The notes under the pieces were generated by a model that saw nothing but the letters and a program-made list of their open reading frames with translations, ran no database searches and was not told the DNA's origin. A stretch of DNA of 22,470 nt from a virus. The translations under genes and the position numbers were made by a program. Below are positions 15,203 through 22,470 of the stretch, piece by piece. Position 1 is the stretch's first letter; the number at the start of each line of letters is the position of its first letter. The DNA is taken from positions 1-22,470 of IMG/VR virus record IMGVR_UViG_3300042400_001417, one strand, 5' to 3'.

Positions 15203-17392
15203 TTATCTTGTTATTTTATCAACAATAAAGTCAAGAGTTCTATCATTTTGACAAATAATCGAGATGATAGGTCTTCCATTTCTACCATAGGTCGTTGGGA
15301 AGTCGCTTGCTGTTAAAATTGCGATAGTTTTTCCGTATGCGGCTGGATTGCCTAACTTATTTTTAGCGTCGGTTTTAATAGTTATCGTATAACCAGCCAT
15401 TTCAATTTGATCATCGATAACTAGATCAAACTTTTGACCGCTTCTCCAATCTATGACTGTGTCGTCGATCTTGATAATTACGTTACCAGTAAGAGTCGTA
15501 CTAGAACCAGCATTCTTGTGGCGATAGTAAGTATTGTATAAGCCTAGTGATAATGTTTTTGTTCCGAGCGGAGTTGTTGCTGGGCTTAAGTTAATATCTT
15601 GTACAGTCGAATATGGTGTAACATTTGACGCGATAGTTACCTCATTTGGGATTCGACGGTCGATGATAATACCTGCACCAGGTCTTAATACGTCTAAGTT
15701 ATAACTAACGTTTATTGAGCTACGACCAGCAACTAAATCGTCAACTTTTTCAGAAGTAGTCTCGATCATATCCAGCAATTCAGTTGAATTTTGAAAAGCT
15801 ACTTGGCTTGCCAATAATGAATTTTCGACAGCCTTTAGTCTAAGATCTAATTTTTGTAGAGTATTTGAGCTCGATAGCACGTCCTTTGCGCTTTCAACTG
15901 ATGCTCGTAAATTCTCAAGCTCTAATAATTTATCATTAAACGAAGTTTGTAGACTTCTAAACTCAGTCATAACGTCTGTGAATAAGTCTAATGAGAATGT
16001 ATTAAAATCGTTGATTGACTTTTCAACTGCAGTATCTTCAATTGATGTATCAAACTTTACGTTTAATTTGAATGCAAAAGAGTTGCCGTTTGTTTTAGCA
16101 ATTACGTCTGGTTTGTCCTTCTCAATAAATGGAATTGCATATTCTAGCCCGCTTCTTTCGACTTTGTTTAGGAAATAAACTCCATATAAATTTGTCTCAG
16201 AAGCAGTAGTTGCGCCACTATCATCGTATACGTCATAGTAAACTAGGATCGCATTAAATTCAAAGTTACGATTATCCACGTAATCATTTAGCTGTGAAAA
16301 TACTTTGATTTGTGGATTGTCATAGGCAATCGCATAGTTACTAAGATTGAAGTCAACTGTTACTCCATCGAGAGTAGATCTTAAGTATTCAACCGTTGAA
16401 TTACTAAAGGTCTTTTTAATTCTCTGTACGTAAGCTTTATTGTAATTTGCGCTAGGCTCAGTGAAATAAGTATTAGTTGTCGAAATTGAACCCCACCAAA
16501 AACTAGGAGTAGTTGGAGCATATCCCAAAACTGCTGCACTTGGGTCGGTTGGTAGAATATTATTCATTTCAACCTTAGTTGATGCATATTGAGAGATTGA
16601 GTTTGCGTCCAAATCGTAATATGCACGTAAGTTCATACCTGCAAATGGGTGAGTATCATAATAATTTCTGCCCTTTAAATATTCTTCATTCAAGGGGTCA
16701 TCTGGATTATTAACTACCAGCATCCCAGCACCATAGTTTACGTCTGCAACTGACTTAAATAGGACAGTTGGTGTTGAACCAACGTTTGTTGGTACGTGGA
16801 TGTAAAGTTCAGAATATGAATTTTCTGGATTCTTAACTGAATTGACTACATCAATTTCTCCGACGTAAACTGCTACTCTATTGTAAGGGCTTGCGCTTTG
16901 ATCGTAAAAATCTTCGGAGAATCGAGCTTCTCCACTTGGGACGTTTGCTGAAACTTCAACTTGACCCAATTGGCTGGTCTGTCTAGCTGTTCTCCAACGA
17001 ACTGCTCCAGTTTCCTTTAACCATTTCCAAAAAACTCTTTCTGAAACATTCAGTTTAGTTTCTCGGTTATACGTTGGTGAGGAGATCATTAGTGCCTCTA
17101 AATTCAAAGCATAGTTCTGAAAAGAAGTAGCTAAGTTTAGATTTTGGTCAGTTGATAGGCCTTCGGTGATTGGTGTTTCGCCAAGTGCATCGAATTGGAT
17201 TTTATTGTCCAATAGTCTCTGCGTGTTTGGATCGCCAATCTCTGGAATGCGCAGTAACACAAATTTAGAAAACTTAAACTTGTTCGCCCCATTATTATTG
17301 AAGGTTAGGTTCAAATCTTCAAGCGCACTTTGAAAAGTATAGAATATACCTTTCTTTGTCTGAATTGGTTTTATTAATGGTGTTACTGCCAT
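15203..17392 (-). CDS. 729-aa structural protein with central coiled coil
   Basis: The N-terminal block (residues about 14-50: GIFYTFQSALEDLNLTFNNN, KFKFSKFVLLRIPEI) is unusually rich in Phe, Asn and Lys and looks like a conserved module. Residues about 120-450 are beta-rich. A long coiled coil runs from about 455 to 550 (TEFRSLQTSFNDKLLELENL and ENSLLASQVAFQNSTELL). The last 180 residues return to beta structure, with NVIIKIDDTVIDWRSG and DLVIDDQIEMAGYTITIKTD. This layout (head, trimeric stalk, beta tip) is typical of trimeric baseplate or short-fibre proteins. The ATG at 17392 follows the stop of the 328-aa gene by 18 bases; the leader has AGAAA rather than a clear SD. The function is inferred from architecture and operon. 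Confidence 0.62.
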   Translation of the reverse strand: MAVTPLIKPIQTKKGIFYTFQSALEDLNLTFNNNGANKFKFSKFVLLRIPEIGDPNTQRLLDNKIQFDALGETPITEGLSTDQNLNLATSFQNYALNLEALMISSPTYNRETKLNVSERVFWKWLKETGAVRWRTARQTSQLGQVEVSANVPSGEARFSEDFYDQSASPYNRVAVYVGEIDVVNSVKNPENSYSELYIHVPTNVGSTPTVLFKSVADVNYGAGMLVVNNPDDPLNEEYLKGRNYYDTHPFAGMNLRAYYDLDANSISQYASTKVEMNNILPTDPSAAVLGYAPTTPSFWWGSISTTNTYFTEPSANYNKAYVQRIKKTFSNSTVEYLRSTLDGVTVDFNLSNYAIAYDNPQIKVFSQLNDYVDNRNFEFNAILVYYDVYDDSGATTASETNLYGVYFLNKVERSGLEYAIPFIEKDKPDVIAKTNGNSFAFKLNVKFDTSIEDTAVEKSINDFNTFSLDLFTDVMTEFRSLQTSFNDKLLELENLRASVESAKDVLSSSNTLQKLDLRLKAVENSLLASQVAFQNSTELLDMIETTSEKVDDLVAGRSSINVSYNLDVLRPGAGIIIDRRIPNEVTIASNVTPYSTVQDINLSPATTPLGTKTLSLGLYNTYYRHKNAGSSTTLTGNVIIKIDDTVIDWRSGQKFDLVIDDQIEMAGYTITIKTDAKNKLGNPAAYGKTIAILTASDFPTTYGRNGRPIISIICQNDRTLDFIVDKITR

Positions 17393-17410
17393 GTGGTTTT
17401 CTATTGTTTA

Positions 17411-18397
17411 TTAAGATTGAGCTACGGTTGTTAATCCAGCAACAGCTGCTGTCACAAGTCTCATTGGAACAGTTGTGTTAATAACAGTCAATGTACCAGT
17501 ACCGGCGTAATTTGCAGCAGGGCCATCAAATTTCAAATATGGACCAGCAATTACGATTGGTGAAGTTGCAGCGCTTGCTTGTTGATTAATAAGAGTACGG
17601 TTTAGACTTGCGTTATTTCCACCAATAACTCTAACTACTGCAGCACTTTGCCATGCTGATGAAACATCAACTGAATCGCTGCCTTTAACGGATTTTACCA
17701 TGAAGGTAAAGCTTTGACCTTTAACTGGTGGAGTTGTTGAGTTCGTGTAGATATTAACAACTACAATTGGGCTAGTTAATGCGTTCGCTGCAGTTGACGT
17801 GATTGGATAAACAAGAGCAAGTTCGATATTTTGTTTTGAAGTGGCATTCAATGTGATATCGCATTGGTATACGCTTGGGCTACCGGAAACGGCAGTTAAA
17901 TTTGCAGTAACTGACTCTGAACTGTGCTGAATTGAGTTGCTAAACTGCGCGCTGCCGAGTACATACATACCAGAGCTTGCAGCAATAGTTAAACCGTCGG
18001 TAAGCAAGTTAGCCAGATCAGTTATTCCAACGCCAAGACGAGTAACTCCAATCTTGCTAGCTGCTCCCATTGCTGAGACGTGGCCGCCGGCTTTAATTGA
18101 AATTTGGTCAACCGCTAGGATTGATTTACCCGCAGATTTAGTTAACGACCCGATTTGAGTAGAACCGTCCGTAAAGAGTAGTTCATTTCCAAGTCTAAGA
18201 GCACTTGTGTAAATGCTAGTTAGCGGATTGTCTACTCCGATTTTCTTGTTAACTGTATCGATTTCAATTGAGTTGAAAGCGTCTTGCACAGTATTTTTTA
18301 ACAGAGTTGTGTTCGCATTAATAATGATACGCATGTCCGAAATGAACGTGCTCTCAAGTAATTGTTGCGTTTGCAAGTTAAGTTGTGTGAATGCCAT
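17411..18397 (-). CDS. 328-aa low-charge virion protein, probably abundantly expressed
   Basis: The product is rich in Ala, Ser, Thr, Val and Ile, with very few charged residues after position 100 and a single Cys, in the style of fibre or surface-decoration proteins. Residues 27-44 (N27-A-N29, L32, V37-Q-D39, S43-I44) match the N-terminus of the gene at 228-1 and, in part, the collagen fibre. Expression signals are the best in the window: two tandem RATAAATAA-type boxes (18429-18421 and 18420-18412) and a clear AAGGTG seven bases before the ATG. The local GC appears higher than in its neighbours (42% and 53% in two 60-base lines counted by hand, against 33% in one line of the 1682-aa gene), which fits optimised codons of a high-copy protein. 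No enzyme motif is seen. Candidates are a decoration protein, a fibre subunit or a fibre-tip protein. Confidence 0.65.
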   Translation of the reverse strand: MAFTQLNLQTQQLLESTFISDMRIIINANTTLLKNTVQDAFNSIEIDTVNKKIGVDNPLTSIYTSALRLGNELLFTDGSTQIGSLTKSAGKSILAVDQISIKAGGHVSAMGAASKIGVTRLGVGITDLANLLTDGLTIAASSGMYVLGSAQFSNSIQHSSESVTANLTAVSGSPSVYQCDITLNATSKQNIELALVYPITSTAANALTSPIVVVNIYTNSTTPPVKGQSFTFMVKSVKGSDSVDVSSAWQSAAVVRVIGGNNASLNRTLINQQASAATSPIVIAGPYLKFDGPAANYAGTGTLTVINTTVPMRLVTAAVAGLTTVAQS

Positions 18398-18404
18398 TTG
18401 TTTA

Positions 18405-18410
18405 CACCTT
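18405..18410 (-). promoter_or_regulatory. Strong ribosome binding site AAGGTG
   Basis: AAGGTG lies seven bases before the ATG at 18397. It is the clearest Shine-Dalgarno sequence in the window. Confidence 0.7.
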
Positions 18411-18411
18411 T

Positions 18412-18420
18412 TTATTTATG
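18412..18420 (-). promoter_or_regulatory. Late-promoter-like box CATAAATAA (proximal of tandem pair)
   Basis: CATAAATAA directly abuts the distal box at 18421-18429 and ends 14 bases before the ATG at 18397. The SD would lie about one base inside or outside the transcript if this box sets the start, so the distal box may be the working one. Confidence 0.5.
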
Positions 18421-18429
18421 TTATTTATC
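18421..18429 (-). promoter_or_regulatory. Late-promoter-like box GATAAATAA (distal of tandem pair)
   Basis: GATAAATAA ends 23 bases before the ATG at 18397. With T4-type geometry the transcript would begin just before the AAGGTG site, giving a complete leader. Confidence 0.68.
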
Positions 18430-18442
18430 AGGAGCTCATCTA

Positions 18443-21400
18443 TCATCTCGATAGTTCAAGTTTTCTCCGATTTAACTCATTTTCAACATAGTCAACATAG
18501 AGATCCTTTGGTAAAACTTCAACGAACATGATCGAGTTCGCTGTTGAAAATATGTTACCGAATGAGTCTTGAGTAGATACATCGATTGTGTATTTACCAG
18601 GCTCGTTAAATCTCCAAGTAAAATATGAAGTTGATTTAATTTTAGCAAGTTCAGTACCGTCCTTCCGTAGAGTCCAAATAGTTTCAGTCTTGGAGTCAAT
18701 ATTGTTAACTACTGCAAAGACCGGCATTTGTAGTGGAATCCTAATCGTGTCATCCGATACTTTTAGACCAACAAAGTCAAATGCATTTTGATCATAGTAT
18801 GACGGTAAGAATCCAGTTTGTGCAGTTGTTGAATATGTCACAAAGCCACGATCGATCCAGTATTGAGTAGTTCCACCTAGTCCTTGAATCAAATCATCGA
18901 ACGGTACATTTAGGAACAATAGGTCTCTATCTACTAATGGAAATTCTGTTTCCAACCAGCTAATAACGTCTTCTGAATAGACTTTAGTTGGAAAACTAAA
19001 TGTGTATTTTTTAACAGTAACTGAACTTGGGAAAGTAAATGTCAGTATTGCGTGATTTTTTCGGTCAATTAGCTTTGCAGCTGCTCTAACTTGAGAGCCG
19101 ACTACTGCGTATGTATAGTCAGACCAACCAGCAAACGGCACTTGATTCATGTAGTTTGCGAACTGAGTTAAGTTTGAAGAGTATTGTGGAGGTACTGTTA
19201 TTGCTGGAAAATTGCCATATTGCATTGAAATTAGGCCGATTGGATCTATTGAGAAACCATTTAGATAATCGACAGGATAAACTGCGTGGCCGAGTCTAGT
19301 GTGATACATTGAGCCTAATCGAACATTGGCTAAATCTCCAAGAGTTAGTCGTCCATCGTTTAAACCTAGACCCCATTGCTTTGCAGCAGGCACGGTTGAC
19401 GTAACAATCGGTTCATAGACTGAACCGTTATAAATTTCAACACGACTAACTGATGAACCTAGACCGAAATTATTTAAGTATGTAAAAAGACTAAAGTGAT
19501 TGCTATCTAATAAGATTGAGCCTGGATCTGGGTCGACCACGTTAACTGCCGCATTATAGATTGAACTACTACCAAAGTCCCGGATCATAACATTGTCTAG
19601 GTTTTCAAAACGATATGAAAACTTATCTTCAAGTCTTGTGAAAACGGTTAGCATTGGCTCTTCGCCTTCAACCTTGATATAAAGATTATCTGTTGAGATG
19701 CCGGCTGCTAGATCATACATTTTTAGAGTAACTGTATAATCTCCAACATATGGTAGGATATGTGGCCATTTTGCATAGTCGACAGTTGTGCCCCTAACAT
19801 TATAGTAGTAATTGTTTGGTCCAGTAATTGTCCATTCAGCTTCAAACGAATCTCGATACTTTAATGTTCCGATTGTGTGATGAGATTTCATTGAATCTGA
19901 TGTTTCAGCTGTGTATGGGCCGAATGATATTGGAATAACGTTTGCCTGCTCTAGTAAGTTATCAACTGAATACCAACCTGTACCAGCTAAGGTATCACCT
20001 TCATCAACAAACGCAATAACTCCAAGAGAATTAATGTATGTCGTAAAATCTGTTGTTCTGGCCCAGCTCGCATCGCTAGCTAACCAAATACCGTTTTGTA
20101 TAGCATTAGTCTGTTCCTTAACTAGAACTCTGTCCCCGATGTTTACTTGGACTCCATCAATTTCCTGCAGACCGCTTAGTGTGATATTTGTAGTAGTTGC
20201 GACTCTAACGAAAGATTTAGTTACTCTAAATTCGTTAAAAGTTGATCCGTCTAGATCAGACAAAGTTAGATCGTCAATGTTTGCGAGCAGCACAATAGGA
20301 CAGCCACTTTGGCCGTGGGCATCATCACCTAATTTAAATGGATTGTCTTCACCGTGATATTTAAACTCATAAGCTTTCTCATTCAAATAGTAACTTTGAA
20401 TTGCTTGGACAAAAGTTTGTGCCTGAGCTGGATCGTAGTGTTGATTATTTGAGTATGGATGAATTTGAGAAACGTTAAATGTCACAAATGGAAAGGCTGA
20501 AGTTAGATTTTCCTTTGGAAATAGTGACTTTATATCTCGGATTATCAACTCTTGAGACTTTGTATTGGGATATATGATCTCGGCTGTAAAATCTTCATTG
20601 ATTTGGGTCTCAACGATATCAGTTCGGTCTGGCCAATAACGTAAATTGAACTTCTCAAAGTAGATAAATTCACCAATTATGTCCTTGATCACAACGTTTA
20701 TCGGTAAAATCTCATTTTTGAGCTTTTCCGACATTTTATTGAGCTTATAGAAGATCTCGTTTACCGTAAATTCAGTTGTAAACTCAACTTCAGGTAAACC
20801 ATCATCGTCATATTGACCGCTTGGCTGAGAAAATTGATAAACTAGCGCTAAAAATTCAGTTTTTACAAACCGTTCGCTCTTTTTTATCTGTGCATTGCGG
20901 TTAACTAGGTCTAGATTTTGAATAATGCCGTCATCCATCATATCAGTGATGTCGACTTGGGCAAATTTCTTATAATATGGCGAGTTTACCTCAACGTTTT
21001 GCCAATATTCCTTAACTTTTAAGACGTCTCGATAGCCGAGGATGTTAACTAAGTTGATTAGTCCTTTGTATGTACCTACATATGGATAAATTTGATCACG
21101 ATTGACTAAAATTTCCTTTCGGGCTAAGTTAACGTCTTTCCAGTCCGGTAAATTTTCCTTTAGGTCGTAATTTTTAAGGATTTGAGCGTCTTCGCGATTG
21201 AATTTGATACCAAAGTTGTTCAACCACACTCTAAATCTCTCATCTTCGTCCTCACCTTCACCATAAAAGCCTAATTCTAAGATTTTAACCGTATTTGTGC
21301 TATCGTTCCAATAAAATTCAAGCACTCGGTCATAGGCTCTTTCAATATCGGGCGTAAATGCAACGTTTACCTGCAAAGGATACTTTAAATTGCTAAAATT

Positions 21401-21748
21401 GAAGTTAGAACCGAAATCGCTTTCACTTATTACCTGTTCAGTTAACTTATTTAGATAAGAATTATCGTCAGTTTGAGTTGGAGCAGTAATTGAAAAGAGA
21501 AAGAAGTTATTTACATCCTTTAAGCTCTTCCATTTGACTGTTAATTGCCCGTTTACTCCTAAATTTGGAAAGTGATATTCATTATTAGTCTTCTCTAGAA
21601 TAAAGATGTTCGACACATCATATAGTGCTGTCGAAACTGGTAAAAAGTAATCAGCTCCATACCAATATTGGGAAGTACCAGACGTTACGAGCTCAAAATT
21701 GTAAGCCTCGCCGTTTTTGTCAAAAAATCTAAGATTACTAACGTTCAT
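18443..21748 (-). CDS. 1101-aa baseplate protein: tail-protein-I/gp7-like segment plus fibre-type module and PKD-like domains
   Basis: Residues about 135-255 resemble phage tail protein I (P2 gpI; T4 gp7 carries an equivalent segment): helices, then residues 221-249 with YVGTYKGLINLVNILGYRD followed by VKEYW, the 'G-T-xx-G-L...L-G-Y...E-W' pattern of that family. Residues 514-597 form a module seen in phage fibre/adaptor proteins, with EIDGVQVNIGDRVLVKEQ and QNGIW at its core. PKD/Ig-like sandwiches are likely at about 630-695 (HILPYVGDYTVTLKMYD) and at the C-terminus, 1022-1085 (FNEPGKYTIDVSTQDSFGN). The remainder is beta-rich. The ATG at 21748 lies 22 bases after an AATAAATAA box; no SD is seen. 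In contractile tails this family joins the inner wedge to peripheral proteins, which fits its place at the head of the structural run. The gpI-like call is from motif pattern only. Confidence 0.58.
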   Translation of the reverse strand: MNVSNLRFFDKNGEAYNFELVTSGTSQYWYGADYFLPVSTALYDVSNIFILEKTNNEYHFPNLGVNGQLTVKWKSLKDVNNFFLFSITAPTQTDDNSYLNKLTEQVISESDFGSNFNFSNLKYPLQVNVAFTPDIERAYDRVLEFYWNDSTNTVKILELGFYGEGEDEDERFRVWLNNFGIKFNREDAQILKNYDLKENLPDWKDVNLARKEILVNRDQIYPYVGTYKGLINLVNILGYRDVLKVKEYWQNVEVNSPYYKKFAQVDITDMMDDGIIQNLDLVNRNAQIKKSERFVKTEFLALVYQFSQPSGQYDDDGLPEVEFTTEFTVNEIFYKLNKMSEKLKNEILPINVVIKDIIGEFIYFEKFNLRYWPDRTDIVETQINEDFTAEIIYPNTKSQELIIRDIKSLFPKENLTSAFPFVTFNVSQIHPYSNNQHYDPAQAQTFVQAIQSYYLNEKAYEFKYHGEDNPFKLGDDAHGQSGCPIVLLANIDDLTLSDLDGSTFNEFRVTKSFVRVATTTNITLSGLQEIDGVQVNIGDRVLVKEQTNAIQNGIWLASDASWARTTDFTTYINSLGVIAFVDEGDTLAGTGWYSVDNLLEQANVIPISFGPYTAETSDSMKSHHTIGTLKYRDSFEAEWTITGPNNYYYNVRGTTVDYAKWPHILPYVGDYTVTLKMYDLAAGISTDNLYIKVEGEEPMLTVFTRLEDKFSYRFENLDNVMIRDFGSSSIYNAAVNVVDPDPGSILLDSNHFSLFTYLNNFGLGSSVSRVEIYNGSVYEPIVTSTVPAAKQWGLGLNDGRLTLGDLANVRLGSMYHTRLGHAVYPVDYLNGFSIDPIGLISMQYGNFPAITVPPQYSSNLTQFANYMNQVPFAGWSDYTYAVVGSQVRAAAKLIDRKNHAILTFTFPSSVTVKKYTFSFPTKVYSEDVISWLETEFPLVDRDLLFLNVPFDDLIQGLGGTTQYWIDRGFVTYSTTAQTGFLPSYYDQNAFDFVGLKVSDDTIRIPLQMPVFAVVNNIDSKTETIWTLRKDGTELAKIKSTSYFTWRFNEPGKYTIDVSTQDSFGNIFSTANSIMFVEVLPKDLYVDYVENELNRRKLELSR

Positions 21749-21770
21749 TTATGAGCCAATCGGTTTAGGG

Positions 21771-21779
21771 TTATTTATT
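21771..21779 (-). promoter_or_regulatory. Late-promoter-like box AATAAATAA ahead of the 1101-aa gene
   Basis: AATAAATAA in the 47-base gap after the sigma gene ends 22 bases before the ATG at 21748. It would uncouple the virion genes from the regulatory gene upstream. Confidence 0.62.
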
Positions 21780-21795
21780 AGCTCGTTATGTCGGA

Positions 21796-22215
21796 TCAAA
21801 TTGTATAGATCTCGCTATCCGACGACTGGCTTAGAGACACAAACTCTATTTTCTCGCCCTTACCGATATGTTTGTAAATTTTCTTGTATTCTTTAGCGTA
21901 ACCATTTTTAGCAATCTGCGTAAAGTAGGCAAATGCGTTATTGGATTTCTCCTCATTAAAGTTTTGCCAGTATCTAAGTAGGTCCAATAGCGCTGACTGA
22001 ATACAGTCTTCCTTATCTAATGGATTTGAGAACTTTAGCTTTAAGATTGCTCGGTTTGCTAAGGTAATGAAGTATTCGATTGCTCTTGGTGATAGTTCAC
22101 CAGCTGTGTGTTGATACCCAGTTTCTTCGTTTAGGTGACCGTATTTGCAACGGACGATTTCGTTTGTGAAATCTTTATTGTTAATGTAGTACTTACTGGC
22201 TTTTGCTTTAGACAC
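21796..22215 (-). CDS. 55: T4 gp55-like late-transcription sigma factor
   Basis: The 139-residue protein resembles T4 gp55, the sigma-70-family factor that directs host RNA polymerase to late promoters. Residues 9-16 (YYINNKDF) match gp55's start (YNYVNNKEL). Residues 67-112 form a sigma region-2-like helix set: DKEDCIQSALLDLLRYW, then NFNEEKSNNAFAYFTQIAKN, against T4 gp55's [20 protein letters not shown]. No region 3 or 4 is present, as in gp55. It is shorter than T4 gp55 (185 residues); the C-terminus (SDSEIYTI) is acidic and hydrophobic and might serve as the sliding-clamp contact, but that is inference. The start is GTG at 22215 with no convincing SD, 15 bases after the preceding stop. 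NATAAATA-type boxes before nearby virion genes are its expected targets. Confidence 0.8.
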   Translation of the reverse strand: MSKAKASKYYINNKDFTNEIVRCKYGHLNEETGYQHTAGELSPRAIEYFITLANRAILKLKFSNPLDKEDCIQSALLDLLRYWQNFNEEKSNNAFAYFTQIAKNGYAKEYKKIYKHIGKGEKIEFVSLSQSSDSEIYTI

Positions 22216-22230
22216 GATTGTTGGGTTCTT

Positions 22231-22470
22231 TTAGGTTAAAATCTCATGGATTTTTAGAGCAGCTAAATAAGAATCAATCATGTCTGAAAAGGGAGACTTT
22301 ATCTCCTGGCCCTTTAGCACAAGATCCTCATACTTATTTATTAGTTGATATAGATCACTTTGTTTTACTGTTTCAATTTTTGGATCAAGCTTGAACTGTT
22401 GGTAGATTTCATACTTGTTCGCGTTGCCTTTGGCGCCGATTGCATTTTTTAACTCGCTTGGGGAAAAAAT
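22231..22470 (-). CDS. C-terminal part of a probable RuvC-like Holliday-junction resolvase (5' end outside window)
   Basis: The last 79 residues are visible. The segment FSPSELKNAIGAKGNANKYE (visible residues 2-21) matches the 'P-x-x-V/L-K-K-x-x-x-G-K-G-N-A-x-K' block typical of RuvC-type nucleases of phages. Near the end, SPFSDMIDSYLAALKIHEIL carries the paired acidic residues D-x-x-D-S/A that supply late catalytic Asp residues in this RNase H-fold family. The enzyme would cut branched replication and recombination DNA before packaging, a role filled in T4 by gp49. The stop codon is 15 bases upstream of the sigma gene, so the two are probably in one transcript. The N-terminal catalytic residues cannot be seen; another RNase H-fold nuclease is the main alternative. 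Confidence 0.58.
   Translation of the reverse strand: MFSPSELKNAIGAKGNANKYEIYQQFKLDPKIETVKQSDLYQLINKYEDLVLKGQEIKSPFSDMIDSYLAALKIHEILT
22334..22342 (-). promoter_or_regulatory. RATAAATAA match inside the resolvase-like gene
   Basis: AATAAATAA lies within coding sequence, 118 bases before the sigma GTG. It may be a chance match in codons for Ile-Asn-Lys, or a weak promoter for the sigma gene. If real, it would give the late sigma factor control over its own expression. Confidence 0.2.

Noticed and set aside
15201-15208. GATAAACTAA-like sequence before the 1191-aa gene as a late promoter
   Set aside because: It lacks the AAATA core, overlaps the stop codon of the gene before it, and the five-base gap suggests co-translation instead.
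17402-17413. TAATAAACAAT before the 729-aa gene as a late promoter
   Set aside because: One mismatch falls in the AAATA core (AAACA) and it includes the upstream stop codon; too weak to call.
18430-18442. GAGCTC palindrome after the stop of the 1101-aa gene as a terminator or operator
   Set aside because: It is a six-base restriction-type palindrome without a stem extension or T-run; chance is likely.
19911-20357. 148-codon open frame on the plus strand
   Set aside because: It lies entirely antisense to the 1101-aa gene, has no promoter box or SD, and its composition (Ser/Pro/Val-rich without domain pattern) is that of a shadow frame.
21749-21795. Possible terminator in the gap after the sigma gene (GAGC ... 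GCTC)
   Set aside because: The stem is only four bases, the loop is about 25 bases and contains the late-promoter box, and no U-run follows.
1-22470. tRNA genes, CRISPR arrays, insertion sequences, integrase or attachment sites
   Set aside because: No cloverleaf-like non-coding stretch, no regular repeat-spacer array, no transposase motifs, and almost no free non-coding space.

Overview
The window is a tail/baseplate (late-gene) stretch of a large, T4-type contractile-tailed phage genome, probably of environmental (marine-like) origin. The evidence is: coding density near 98%; six very long, beta-rich, poorly recognisable structural proteins (666 to 1682 residues); a collagen-like tail fibre with the LDDYEEGTW motif common in marine phage fibres; a protein with a tail-protein-I/gp7-like segment; a T4 gp55-like late sigma factor; and NATAAATA-type late promoters in the few intergenic spaces. 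The DNA is AT-rich (roughly 35-40% GC by eye). No integrase, tRNA, CRISPR array or insertion sequence was seen. Host: unknown. Most leaders lack a clear Shine-Dalgarno sequence and several are A-rich, which hints at a host with weak SD usage, but this is weak inference.

Layout, read in the main (minus) transcription direction, right to left: the C-terminal end of a probable RuvC-like resolvase (22470-22231); a short gp55-like sigma factor (22215-21796); a 1101-aa baseplate-type protein (21748-18443); a 328-aa low-charge protein behind two tandem late-promoter motifs (18397-17411); 729-, 1191- and 1682-aa structural proteins (17392-6559) in a tight run with gaps of 18 bases or fewer; a 666-aa collagen-containing fibre (6559-4559) coupled to the gene before it by TAATG; one gene on the opposite strand (3768-4562), whose stop codon overlaps the stop of the fibre gene; a 682-aa structural protein with a probable jelly-roll C-terminus (3688-1640); a 447-aa protein with amidoligase (glutamine-synthetase-fold COOH-NH2 ligase) motifs fused to a beta-helix-like tail (1630-287); and the start of another gene (228-1) that leaves the window.

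How the parts may work together: the gp55-like factor would direct host RNA polymerase to the RATAAATAA boxes that precede the virion genes, including the divergent pair at 3704-3747. The large proteins would form the outer baseplate and fibres. Three of them (gene 228-1, the 328-aa protein and the collagen fibre) share an N-x-N-x-x-L signature at the same N-terminal position, possibly a common docking segment. The most unexpected gene is the amidoligase-like one: an apparent ATP-dependent peptide-bond-forming enzyme among virion genes, which could modify a virion or host-surface component.

No stretch over 300 bases lacks a gene. The longest non-coding gap is 79 bases (3689-3767). All other gaps are 58 bases or fewer.
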